Shown here piece by piece: positions 24,520 through 32,765 of a stretch of 45,301 nt of DNA. The stretch's first letter is position 1, and every line of letters starts with the position of its first letter. The notes beneath the pieces are model-generated. The model did not search any database, was not told the origin of the DNA, and saw nothing but the letters and a program-made list of their open reading frames with translations. This DNA is from Candidatus Neomicrothrix parvicella RN1 (GTDB lineage: Bacteria; Actinomycetota; Acidimicrobiia; Acidimicrobiales; VFJN01), in the NCBI GenBank assembly GCA_945898515.1, contig CAMDIH010000009.1, positions 1-45,301 of the forward strand, read 5' to 3'. Position numbers and translations under genes: made by a program.

Positions 24520-26774
24520 GGCGCAACTTCCTCTATCTCAACCCGGGCCCCGAGGTAAATGAGCCCAGGAACCGCAATGGCGAGCATGGCGGCGGGGACG
24601 GCGATCCCGGAGTCGTTGGCGGCATAGCCCAACACGGCGAGGGTCACCAGGCCCGGAACCGCCCGGCGCAGGGCCGGAAAGGCCAGGAAGACCGCTCGTA
24701 CCCGGTCGCGAGCGCCCCACACCACCAAGGCCGCGGCGATGGCCACCGGGCCCACGATGAATCGCCACAGACTGGTTCCCAGTGACCGCAGATTGGCGTC
24801 CATCTTCCGCTCCGCCACCGTGGTGAACCCGTCGAGGCCGTCTTCGCCGATCCGTTCGAAGAGGCGTCCGAGATGGGATCGGTTGGCGCTGGGCCGCTGG
24901 AGGTCAAACCACGCCAGGAGTCCGATGATCACCAAGGTGGTCAGGGCTACCAGCGCCACGCTGCGCCAGCGAAGTTTCCACTGGCCCAGGCCGGTGGCCA
25001 CCAGCGCCAGGCCGGGGATGCCCGCGAGTGCTCCGCCCACGTCGGCCCCCCAGAGGGGAGCAACATCAACCAGCAGGACCACACCCAGGATCAGGAGCAT
25101 GGCCCGGCGGCCGCGGGCGCCGGGCCAACGGTCGATGGCGATGCACGCCAGCATGACCCCGGCCACAAAAAAGAAGGCGAAGGTGACGTTGTTGATGCCG
25201 CTGAATCGCCCGCCCACAATCGGCGAGTCGCCGAAGACCGAGGCGAACTGCAACCGAGACCCCAGCACCACCACGCTCACGATCACGAGGGCGGCGACGA
25301 GTCCGTATCCGAGGGCCAGCGGATCAAGCCAGCGGCACGACAGCGCGTAGCCCACCGCCGCCAGGGTCAGGGAACCGGCGATCAGGAAGAGCCAATAGGC
25401 CGCCGCACCCCAGTTGTAGAACGGAATCAGGGCGGCCAGATACGTGAGCGAAGGAAAGGCCAGCAGGGCCAGAGCGACACGAGCCAGCCATGGGTTCCAC
25501 TGCGGCCAGCGTCGGACCCACGCTCCCGCGGCCGCCAGAGCCAGCACGCTCACGGCAATCACCAACGCCAACGTGGCCGAAGCCAACATCTCGTCTCGAA
25601 ACAAAGCCGCGGCCTCCCCGCGCACCAACTCGGCGCGGCGGTCCGGGCCCGAAAGCGATGATGGTCGTGCCTGCATGGCGCGCCCTTCGATGCCGGCTTC
25701 GGTCATGGGCACTCCCGCCAAGGCGGCCAGGGTGGGGGCGACATCGGCCAACAACACATAACCCGCTCGCCGGGTGGAGCCCGAGGTGAGGAAACCAGGG
25801 GGGAATTCCCGGGCCCGGATGCCGAAGACCCCCAATCCCGGCTCGGGTTGGGTGAAGGGCGCCACCACCATCAGTGCATCGCGTTCCGGATCCAGTTGCT
25901 GGAGGAGACCGGCTATCAGCGCATCGGTGGCGCGCAGGGCGGCCACCCACGCAGTCTGGGCTTGCTCCGGAGTGGCGCGTGCCCGGAAGCTCAACGCCCG
26001 GCGCAGGTCGGAGGCCTCCACCAGGACCACCGACGATGGGGTGGAACATTCCGTCACGGCGGCCAGCACCGCCGCCTGATCCAGCCGCACGCCCCAGGGC
26101 GCCTTCGCGTCGGTCTTGAGGAGGCGGGCGTTCACGCGCCCACACGGGAGAGCCCCCGAGGTATCGGCCAACGTGAGCGCCGCCTCGGCATGGTTGGAGG
26201 GAGCCAACAAGTACGGCTCGGACCCATACGCATTGGCCACTACGCCGCTCCCCACCGGCGCCGTGGCCAGAAGTTCGCCGAGCGCTCCGACGGTGCCGCC
26301 GAACTCGGCCTGCTCGTTGGCTTCCTGGATCAGGGTCCAGCCCAAGGCCACCAACTGCGCCTGAGGGGTGGCGTCAGCCCCCTGCTGACGCACGTAGGCT
26401 TCCCCGGCGGTGCCGGTTTCGTAGGGGGCGTCCACGTCAAAGAATTGCCCCGCCACCTCCGGGGGTGCCACGGCCCTGCTGCCGCTCCCCATCGTGGCGT
26501 AGGCATCACCCGGCTCCGTTAACACGTGGGTCACCTTGGTCACCAGGTTGGCGATGGCGCTGTCGTTGAGTACCGCATTCAAGACGGGAAGGTCAGGGGA
26601 TTCCAGGTCTTTCCAGGTGAGTCCGGGAACGCTAAGGACCACGACCCGGCGGGGAGACGGGGCCTCCGCGATGCGCTGACCCGGTGCCGGGGACCCAGGG
26701 GAGGTGGCGGCGGGGGTCGCCAGCACGAGCACCAGCACTAGGACCAACGCGCCGGCGCGCACCAGGTTCTTCAT
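24516..26774 (-). CDS. Exported alkaline-phosphatase-fold-like plus polytopic membrane protein, copy A
   Basis: Translation from ATG 26774 gives exactly 752 residues, equal to the next gene upstream. Residues 4-24 are a signal or anchor helix. Residues 42-395 look like an alkaline-phosphatase-superfamily domain: VVVLSVPGL, DAYATMGSGSR (90-100), VVLVEASDLRRA, LMVVAPF, STRRAGYVLLADVAPTLAAL (333-352). The Asp and Asp-His metal-ligand motifs of true members are not visible. Residues 400-745 form about ten helices with polar motifs SPIVGGRFSGINN (517-529), LWGADVGGALA, DLQRPSANRSHLGRLFE, ERKMDANLR and NDSGIAVP (720-727). I recall similar uncharacterised proteins in other Actinobacteria but no assigned function. 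The ATG overlaps copy B's stop as ATGA. Confidence 0.8.
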   Translation of the reverse strand: MKNLVRAGALVLVLVLVLATPAATSPGSPAPGQRIAEAPSPRRVVVLSVPGLTWKDLESPDLPVLNAVLNDSAIANLVTKVTHVLTEPGDAYATMGSGSRAVAPPEVAGQFFDVDAPYETGTAGEAYVRQQGADATPQAQLVALGWTLIQEANEQAEFGGTVGALGELLATAPVGSGVVANAYGSEPYLLAPSNHAEAALTLADTSGALPCGRVNARLLKTDAKAPWGVRLDQAAVLAAVTECSTPSSVVLVEASDLRRALSFRARATPEQAQTAWVAALRATDALIAGLLQQLDPERDALMVVAPFTQPEPGLGVFGIRAREFPPGFLTSGSTRRAGYVLLADVAPTLAALAGVPMTEAGIEGRAMQARPSSLSGPDRRAELVRGEAAALFRDEMLASATLALVIAVSVLALAAAGAWVRRWPQWNPWLARVALALLAFPSLTYLAALIPFYNWGAAAYWLFLIAGSLTLAAVGYALSCRWLDPLALGYGLVAALVIVSVVVLGSRLQFASVFGDSPIVGGRFSGINNVTFAFFFVAGVMLACIAIDRWPGARGRRAMLLILGVVLLVDVAPLWGADVGGALAGIPGLALVATGLGQWKLRWRSVALVALTTLVIIGLLAWFDLQRPSANRSHLGRLFERIGEDGLDGFTTVAERKMDANLRSLGTSLWRFIVGPVAIAAALVVWGARDRVRAVFLAFPALRRAVPGLVTLAVLGYAANDSGIAVPAAMLAIAVPGLIYLGARVEIEEVAP

Positions 26775-29029
26775 GCGACGGGCTCGCGGGCCAGGGTTAC
26801 GACCGTGACGTACACCACGGATGCGTTCACAACCCCCAACATCAGCCCAGGTACGGCGATGCCGGAGTCGTTGAGCATGAACCCGAGCAGCGCCACTAGC
26901 GCCAGACCGGGTACACAACCACTGAGGGTGTCGCGAATGGGTTGTACACGGGCGGGAGCATGCCACAGGAGATACACCACAGCGGCTATCAAGAGCGGGA
27001 TCAGCGCCATCCAGGCCGAGCCGGTGACCACACTGAGGTTCGCCCCCAACTTGCGGATCACCACGGTCTGAAACGCGCCGGGACCACGATCGATGATTGC
27101 CTCCCACAAGCGTCCGAGGTGGGTGCGTTGGTCGGCCGGTCGCGACAGATCAAGGACGCCGAAGCCCACTAGGGCCACCCCGGCGGCCATGGCCAATCCA
27201 ACCACCGAGCGCCCGTGCACGGGGCGTCCCACGAGGTAGGCACCGGTCACTCCGGCGGCGGGAATGAGGGCCATCACTCCCCCGACGTCTGAGCCCCAAA
27301 TCGGCATGCCGTCGATCAGAATGGCCACTATCAACACGCCAAAGGCCAACGCCGTGCCAAAACTGCGTCCGGCCAGTCGGCGCGAGAGCAGACCACACAA
27401 CAAGAAGGTGGCTGCCGCGAACTGACCGAAGGCCAGGTTCCCCATGCCGGCAAAGCGGCCACCAACGGTTGGTGAATACCCGAACACCGTGTTCAGTTGC
27501 AGAGGGGCGCCCAGCACCATGTCCACCGCCAGGAGGCCAAACACCAGTCCCAGACAGAACAGGAGAGGGTCGATCGCCGCTCGGCGTCCGAGCGCACTCG
27601 CTCCCGATGCGATCATCACCGAAAGGCCGATGACGAAGGCCCAATACGCGAGCGCTGGCGCGTCAGCGAAGCGTATGAGGCCGGCGAGGTAGGTGGCCGG
27701 GAGGTAGGCCAGCATCGTCAACGCCGCTAGCGCCACCCGACCTTTGGTGCGCTCGGAATCGCTGCGAAGGGCCACCGCGACAGCGACCCAGAGCAGCGCC
27801 TGCAGCACCGTAAAGACGATGGCCACCGGAGCCACCATCCGATCGCGATACCGCGCTGCGTCGTTGATCTGCGCCAGACTCTCAGCCCGGGTCGCGCCGG
27901 TGACGGAACCGTCGTTCACTCGCTCGAACTGGCGCCCCTCCATCGACCCGGGCCGAGGCACCCCGAAGACACGGAGGATGGTGGGGGCGATGTCCACGAG
28001 CGTCACCAACCCCGCCCGACGAGTAGTCGCGGAGCGCAACAGACCCGGCGCCTGCCCGGGTGATCGCAACCCGGCCACCGTGAGTTCCACCCCACCAGCG
28101 GAGTGGTACGGGGCCACCACCAAGACGGTGTCGCGAGCGAAGTCAACCGAGAGCAACATCCGAGCCACTAGGTCATCGGTGTCCCGCAGTGCCTGCTGGC
28201 GGAGGGCCTGACGCTGGACGGGAGTGGCGAGCGGCCCGTAGCGGTCCGCTCGCGCCAGATCCGAGCCTTCCACGAGCACCACGCCGCCCTGCCGCCAGGA
28301 TGCCGAAAAGGCCGCCACCACCGCCTCTTGTTGATACCGCAGACCAAAGGGGGCCGAAGGATCCCGCCGCAATAACGCGTCGGTGACGGCACCCGCGGGC
28401 ACCCAACCCGTCTCATCGACCAGCGACATGGCGGCCTGGCGCTGGTAGGCAACATCGGACGGTACGACGCCACCGCGGTTGGTGAGGTCACCGTCGGCGT
28501 TGGCAATGGCGGCTCGGGGCACCATGGCATCCGCCAGGCTTTGCCCAAGCGCGCCGAGTTGGGCGTCGTACTCGAGATCGGCGTTGGTACTGACCAGATG
28601 GGGGAAGCCCAGAGCCACTAACCCGGTGTCCACCGCCACGCCGGTGGTGCGCGCAAAGATCGTGGCGGCGGGTGTGGTCACGTAGGTCTCGGAGGCATCC
28701 AGCACTTCCCCGCTGCGCAACACCCCCTGTGCTCGGCTTCCAGCACTCAGCGCTGCGTAGCCATCGTTGGCGTTGGTGGTGGCGTCCACATCGCGTACCG
28801 ACATGGCCGCCACGGCTGCGCCGTCGAGTAGCGCGTCGATGGCGGGGCTGGCTCCCTGGTAGAGATCGGCCCATCCGAGGGTGGGCAGCGACAGCACCAA
28901 CAGGCGTGGAACCTCCCCTGAGCGCGCCCCCGCCGGCCGGCCCGAATTCCACGGCACGGTCGCCATCGCCAGCACCACAGTGAGTACCACTGCCCCCCAC
29001 ACCCGCACCGCGCCGCGAGGCCCGTTCAT
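26771..29029 (-). CDS. Exported alkaline-phosphatase-fold-like plus polytopic membrane protein, copy B
   Basis: Starting at ATG 29029 the product has 752 residues and the same plan as copy A: an N-terminal hydrophobic helix (about 8-24), an external domain with LLVLSLPTL, NDGYAALSAGSRAQG (88-102), VVLVEGSDLARA, VLVVAPYHSAGG and TTRRAGLVTLVDIAPTILRV, then a membrane domain with SPTVGGRFAGMGN, IWGSDVGGVMA, DLSRPADQRTHLGRLWE, IRKLGANLS and NDSGIAVP. The identical motif order shows A and B are paralogues from an old duplication, since most positions differ. As in A, the phosphatase metal ligands seem lost. It overlaps murJ by four bases upstream and copy A by four downstream. Function unknown; the context points to envelope assembly. 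Confidence 0.8.
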   Translation of the reverse strand: MNGPRGAVRVWGAVVLTVVLAMATVPWNSGRPAGARSGEVPRLLVLSLPTLGWADLYQGASPAIDALLDGAAVAAMSVRDVDATTNANDGYAALSAGSRAQGVLRSGEVLDASETYVTTPAATIFARTTGVAVDTGLVALGFPHLVSTNADLEYDAQLGALGQSLADAMVPRAAIANADGDLTNRGGVVPSDVAYQRQAAMSLVDETGWVPAGAVTDALLRRDPSAPFGLRYQQEAVVAAFSASWRQGGVVLVEGSDLARADRYGPLATPVQRQALRQQALRDTDDLVARMLLSVDFARDTVLVVAPYHSAGGVELTVAGLRSPGQAPGLLRSATTRRAGLVTLVDIAPTILRVFGVPRPGSMEGRQFERVNDGSVTGATRAESLAQINDAARYRDRMVAPVAIVFTVLQALLWVAVAVALRSDSERTKGRVALAALTMLAYLPATYLAGLIRFADAPALAYWAFVIGLSVMIASGASALGRRAAIDPLLFCLGLVFGLLAVDMVLGAPLQLNTVFGYSPTVGGRFAGMGNLAFGQFAAATFLLCGLLSRRLAGRSFGTALAFGVLIVAILIDGMPIWGSDVGGVMALIPAAGVTGAYLVGRPVHGRSVVGLAMAAGVALVGFGVLDLSRPADQRTHLGRLWEAIIDRGPGAFQTVVIRKLGANLSVVTGSAWMALIPLLIAAVVYLLWHAPARVQPIRDTLSGCVPGLALVALLGFMLNDSGIAVPGLMLGVVNASVVYVTVVTLAREPVA

Positions 29030-30627
29030 GCGAGGGTCTCCTCGGAGGCGGGCGACGGACGCGAGGGCACTCCCCACACCTGCAGGGCGCCCAGGTAGAT
29101 CGCCACGGCTGTGCCCCCCACGACGGCCAGGGCCGCCACGGTGGACCAACGACCGACGGGATTCCACAGCGCCATCGCCCCCCAGGCCCCCAGCCCCATC
29201 ACCGCCGAGAGGATCAGGGGTCGGACTTGCCCCACCACCAGCACCGGCCCGATTCGCGGAGCCAAACGGCGGCCGAGCCAGAGGGCACCTAGGGCGTAGG
29301 CGACGGAGTGACCCAGGCCGATCATGGCTAGTCGGGCGGTGCCGTGGGCCATCCCGAAGGCCACCACCATCACGCTCGCGCCGAGCAGCGCCGAGCCCAC
29401 TGACGCGAGGGCGGGCGTCCGACTGTCGCCAAGGGCGTAGCCCGCTCGGGTGAGGAGGAGGAAGACGCCGTAGACCGGGATACCCACGGCGAGACCGAGG
29501 CACGCCTGACCGAGCAGTTGGGGGCCGGGAGGCTCTTGGGCCGCGCCGAAGGCCAGCACGCGCATCACCGGGGCCGATAGGGCGATCAGCAGGGCGGCGG
29601 CGGGGAGAGTGACCACCGCCATGGCATCAAAAGCCCAGCGGCAGGTGGCGCGAAAGCTCTGGTGATCGTGGTGGGTCACCGCCGTGGATAGGCGGGGCAA
29701 GGCTGTGGTGAAGATCGGCTGAGCGAGAAGTCCGTACGGGGCGAGGAACACGACGAAGGCCAGCTGGTAGGCCACCACACCGCCGGCCACGCCGCCCGCC
29801 ACTACCAACGCTGCGGCGAGAAGTAGCCCGGTTCCAGAGTGCTGCAACGCCGCCCAGCCCGAGAGGCGCCCGAGCTGGCGGACCTCGGTATCGGAGCCAA
29901 CCGACCGTAGGCGAGGTCGAAGCCGGAAGCCCATGACCCGGAGGCCAATCGTGGGAGCGGCCACGAAGGCCACGACGCCCAGTGTTCCGCCCAGCGCCAG
30001 GGTGAGTCGCTCCCCGGAGGTGAGATCGAAACCGGGGTCGGGACCCGCCAAAGAATAAAACAGCCACATCGTGGCGATCAGCACGATGGTGTTACCCACC
30101 GGGGCCAGAGCGGCCAGTACGAAGCGTCGATGAGCATGAAGCACCGCGGTAGCCACCGCGCCCACTGCGTAGAGAAGCACCTGGGGAATGAAGAAGCGAA
30201 GAAGGAAGGTAGTGAGTTCTTCCTGGGCGGCGCGCACCTCTGGGTCGTTGACGCCGGTGGTCAGCAGCGCGGCCAACCCTGGGGCCAAGATGACTCCCAG
30301 AACCGTCACCACGCCCAGGGCCGCGAGCGCCACTCCCAGGATTCGCCCCGCCACCTCTTCGGCCCGGCCGGGCGTGTTGCGGGCGAGCAGGGCGACAAAG
30401 GTGGGTACCAGAACGGCCGACAGGGCGCCGGCGGCGAGTAGTTCGAACAGCACATTGGACACGCTGTTGGCGGCTTGGAATGTGTTGCCGAGGTACGTGG
30501 TACCCAGTACGGCGGCGATGACCACCATGCGTACTCCGCCGAAGACCCGGGAGACCCCGGCGGCGGCCCCCATCCCCGCCGCCGCGCGAGCCGGACTCGG
30601 GGAGGCGCCCAAGGGCGCCTGGTTCAC
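29026..30627 (-). CDS. murJ: MurJ-family lipid flippase
   Basis: The 533-residue product has the 14-helix plan of MOP-superfamily MurJ/MviN proteins. Recognisable parts are VSRVFGGVRMVVIAAVLGTT near the N-terminus, NTFQAANSVSNVLFELLAAG with the Pro/Gly-rich ALSAVLVPTF, and FFIPQVLLYAVG. I choose GTG 30627, which overlaps the mctB stop as GTGA like its neighbours; GTG 30639, four codons earlier, is the alternative. MurJ flips lipid II in peptidoglycan synthesis. Placed here next to a transferase and two unknown membrane proteins, it may instead serve a special lipid-linked glycan. A second murJ elsewhere in the genome would decide. Confidence 0.85.
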   Translation of the reverse strand: MNQAPLGASPSPARAAAGMGAAAGVSRVFGGVRMVVIAAVLGTTYLGNTFQAANSVSNVLFELLAAGALSAVLVPTFVALLARNTPGRAEEVAGRILGVALAALGVVTVLGVILAPGLAALLTTGVNDPEVRAAQEELTTFLLRFFIPQVLLYAVGAVATAVLHAHRRFVLAALAPVGNTIVLIATMWLFYSLAGPDPGFDLTSGERLTLALGGTLGVVAFVAAPTIGLRVMGFRLRPRLRSVGSDTEVRQLGRLSGWAALQHSGTGLLLAAALVVAGGVAGGVVAYQLAFVVFLAPYGLLAQPIFTTALPRLSTAVTHHDHQSFRATCRWAFDAMAVVTLPAAALLIALSAPVMRVLAFGAAQEPPGPQLLGQACLGLAVGIPVYGVFLLLTRAGYALGDSRTPALASVGSALLGASVMVVAFGMAHGTARLAMIGLGHSVAYALGALWLGRRLAPRIGPVLVVGQVRPLILSAVMGLGAWGAMALWNPVGRWSTVAALAVVGGTAVAIYLGALQVWGVPSRPSPASEETLA

Positions 30628-31571
30628 GTCGGAGTCCACGCGGGGAGCACCGCGTCGGCATCAGGCCCGTAGCCATAGTGGCCAGGAATGACCTTGGGCG
30701 TGCCGGCGAGGGCCAGGATGGCCGCTACTTGACCCTCGGTCCGATCGGCGTTGTCGACGATGGCGATCCGATTTAGCGTTTCCCGGTTGAGGGAGGCCGA
30801 CAGCGCCTTTCCGCGAGCCAACCCCTCGGCCCCGATGGTGAAGACCTCGGCCAGCACGGTGCCGCCGGCCGCGTTGGCCTGGACCACCAGCGGGCTGATA
30901 TCGGCGGCCAAGTCGCTGCCGGTTACCACCAGTACCCTCGGCCCCCGCCCAGCCAGGGTGGTGATCTCTTGTGCCTCATCGCCTTGCTTGTCGAAGGTGA
31001 GGAAGCCGGCCTCGATCAGGGCGCTCAGCAAAGGCGTGCCGGGTTGCTGACCGGGGCTAGCGGCCAAGTCCGGGGCCGGTGCCTGCGCCAGTTCACCGGC
31101 GATACTCGACCAGGCCGTCTTCCAGAGCTGCTCGGGTGTTACGCCGGCGGATCCGCCGACCGCATCCCTCATGTCGTTGAGATTTTCCTCGTTGGCGAGG
31201 TCCCGCTTGGGCTCGACCCACACCACACCGGGCACAACCCCGCCCGCCTGGCGAGCCAAGCGAACACTCTCAGCCACGGCGGCCTCATCTATCCCGCGCA
31301 TGGCCACCACCAGCACGGGGACCCCCGTGAGGCGGTCGGTGACGGCGAAGTCAGCGCTGGGGGTTATGTACGACTCGGCTTGCCCGAGTTCGGTCTCTAA
31401 GGCGTCGTTCTCCGCTTTACGAACATCCAGATTGACCGACACGCTGTCGATCCGGCTCTGGAGGTTGTCCACGATGGCACGATCGACATAGGTGGAACCC
31501 ACCAGAATGCCGATGGCCAGGGCGAGGAACACGGCGGTGATGGACACCACATGGAAGCGGAACGAGATCAT
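30624..31571 (-). CDS. mctB: MctB/SteB-like envelope protein
   Basis: The 315-residue product has one N-terminal membrane helix (about 6-26, VVSITAVFLALAIGILVGST), a coiled coil (about 35-70) and an external domain with two Rossmann-like halves (VPVLVVAM, RVLVVTGSDLAA). This is the actinobacterial family first named copper transport protein MctB (Rv1698). As I recall it was later found as SteB, which works with SteA and the RipC-FtsEX pathway in daughter-cell separation of Corynebacterineae. The ATG at 31571 has AGGAG four bases upstream and lies 24 bases after steA. A division role is better supported by context than copper export. Confidence 0.85.
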   Translation of the reverse strand: MISFRFHVVSITAVFLALAIGILVGSTYVDRAIVDNLQSRIDSVSVNLDVRKAENDALETELGQAESYITPSADFAVTDRLTGVPVLVVAMRGIDEAAVAESVRLARQAGGVVPGVVWVEPKRDLANEENLNDMRDAVGGSAGVTPEQLWKTAWSSIAGELAQAPAPDLAASPGQQPGTPLLSALIEAGFLTFDKQGDEAQEITTLAGRGPRVLVVTGSDLAADISPLVVQANAAGGTVLAEVFTIGAEGLARGKALSASLNRETLNRIAIVDNADRTEGQVAAILALAGTPKVIPGHYGYGPDADAVLPAWTPT

Positions 31572-31595
31572 GATTCTCCTTGGCCGGTCAGCCGG

Positions 31596-32765
31596 TCAGA
31601 ACGTCCCTGTAAGATTGAGCCAGAACTCGTGCAGCGTCAGCCAGATGCCGTCCAGGAACACGTGTAGCGGATTCGATACGATGATGACCACCAACATCAC
31701 CGTGAGGGCGGCGGCCACCAACCCAACCAAATCGCGTCGGCGCACGTTGGATTCGTGCAAACGCGCTACCCCCTTGGCGTCTACCAGCATCGGGCCGAGG
31801 CGCAGGCGCGTCAGGAAGGTAGACGACATCCCGGCTCGCCCTTTGTCGAGGAACTCCACCATGGTGTCGTGCGTGCCCACGGCCACGATGAGTTTGGCTC
31901 CGGCTTCGTAGGCCAGGAGCATGGCGGCGTCCTCACTAGTGCCTTCCACCACAAACTCTACGTAGTGCTTCCCGAAGCTTTGGAGTTCCTCGTGACCGGG
32001 GTTGCGGCCATCAGGATGGACGTGGTGTACGTGCTCGGCCCCGGTGTTCATGGCAGCGACGGAGACCGAGTCGAAATCGCCCAGGATGATGTCGGGCTGC
32101 AAGCCAACATCGAGCAGGGCGTCAGCGCCGCCATCCACGCCGATCAATACGGGGCGGAACTCGCGAATGTAGGTCCGCAAGACCTTCAGGTCCGCTTTGT
32201 AGTCCAGGCCGCGTACGACCACGAGGGCATGACGACCGGCAAACGACACGCCGAGTTTCGGCAACACAATGGGGGCGAAGATGAGCTCCGCCTCGCGCTT
32301 GACGTACTCCAGCGTGTTCTCGGCGAAACGCTGGAGTTCGTGTCCGATTCCCGCCCGTGCCTCCTCCATCCGCCGGGTGATCTCATCCTCGCCGAGCAGG
32401 TGACCGGACCCCACCTCAGCCTCACCGAGCATCACTTGCCCGCCGGCCAGCCGGACTATGGAACCGTCGTGCACTGCATCCATGATCGATGGGCCCACGT
32501 CGTCCACCAGGGTGATTCCCGCCATGACCAACCGCAGGGGGCCTCCGTTGGGGTAGCGCCCGGTGATCGACGGCGAGGCGTTGATCACTGCTCGCACTCC
32601 AGCATCGATCAAACCGTCGGCGGCGATGCGATCAATGTCGGCATGGTCGATCACGGCGATGTCTCCGGGCTCGAGCCGCTTGATGAGGTCCTTGGTGCGC
32701 TTACCCACCCGCGCCCGACCCTCCACCGCGCTGCTCGTCCTGCGTTCTTTTCGTAACCCGCGCAC
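31596..32765 (-). CDS. steA: SteA-like septum protein with thiamin-pyrophosphokinase-like fold
   Basis: The 389-residue protein begins with a basic segment, then the SteA domain: LEPGDIAVIDHADIDRIAAD, ALVVVRGLDYKADLKVLRTY, LIGVDGGADALLDVGLQPDI and ILGDFDSV, the last two being the TPK-like nucleotide site. A C-terminal hydrophobic helix (about 347-366) anchors it, followed by a short tail. SteA is reported at the cytokinetic ring in Corynebacterium; GDFDSV is kept, but thiamin-pyrophosphokinase activity is not expected. The GTG start overlaps the recN stop by one base (TAGTG). The order recN-steA-mctB equals that of M. tuberculosis. Confidence 0.9.
   Translation of the reverse strand: MRGLRKERRTSSAVEGRARVGKRTKDLIKRLEPGDIAVIDHADIDRIAADGLIDAGVRAVINASPSITGRYPNGGPLRLVMAGITLVDDVGPSIMDAVHDGSIVRLAGGQVMLGEAEVGSGHLLGEDEITRRMEEARAGIGHELQRFAENTLEYVKREAELIFAPIVLPKLGVSFAGRHALVVVRGLDYKADLKVLRTYIREFRPVLIGVDGGADALLDVGLQPDIILGDFDSVSVAAMNTGAEHVHHVHPDGRNPGHEELQSFGKHYVEFVVEGTSEDAAMLLAYEAGAKLIVAVGTHDTMVEFLDKGRAGMSSTFLTRLRLGPMLVDAKGVARLHESNVRRRDLVGLVAAALTVMLVVIIVSNPLHVFLDGIWLTLHEFWLNLTGTF

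Noticed and set aside
26775-27107. Longer start for copy A at 27107
   Set aside because: The added part is the out-of-frame end of copy B; a signal-like helix begins at ATG 26774 with the ATGA overlap used throughout the operon.
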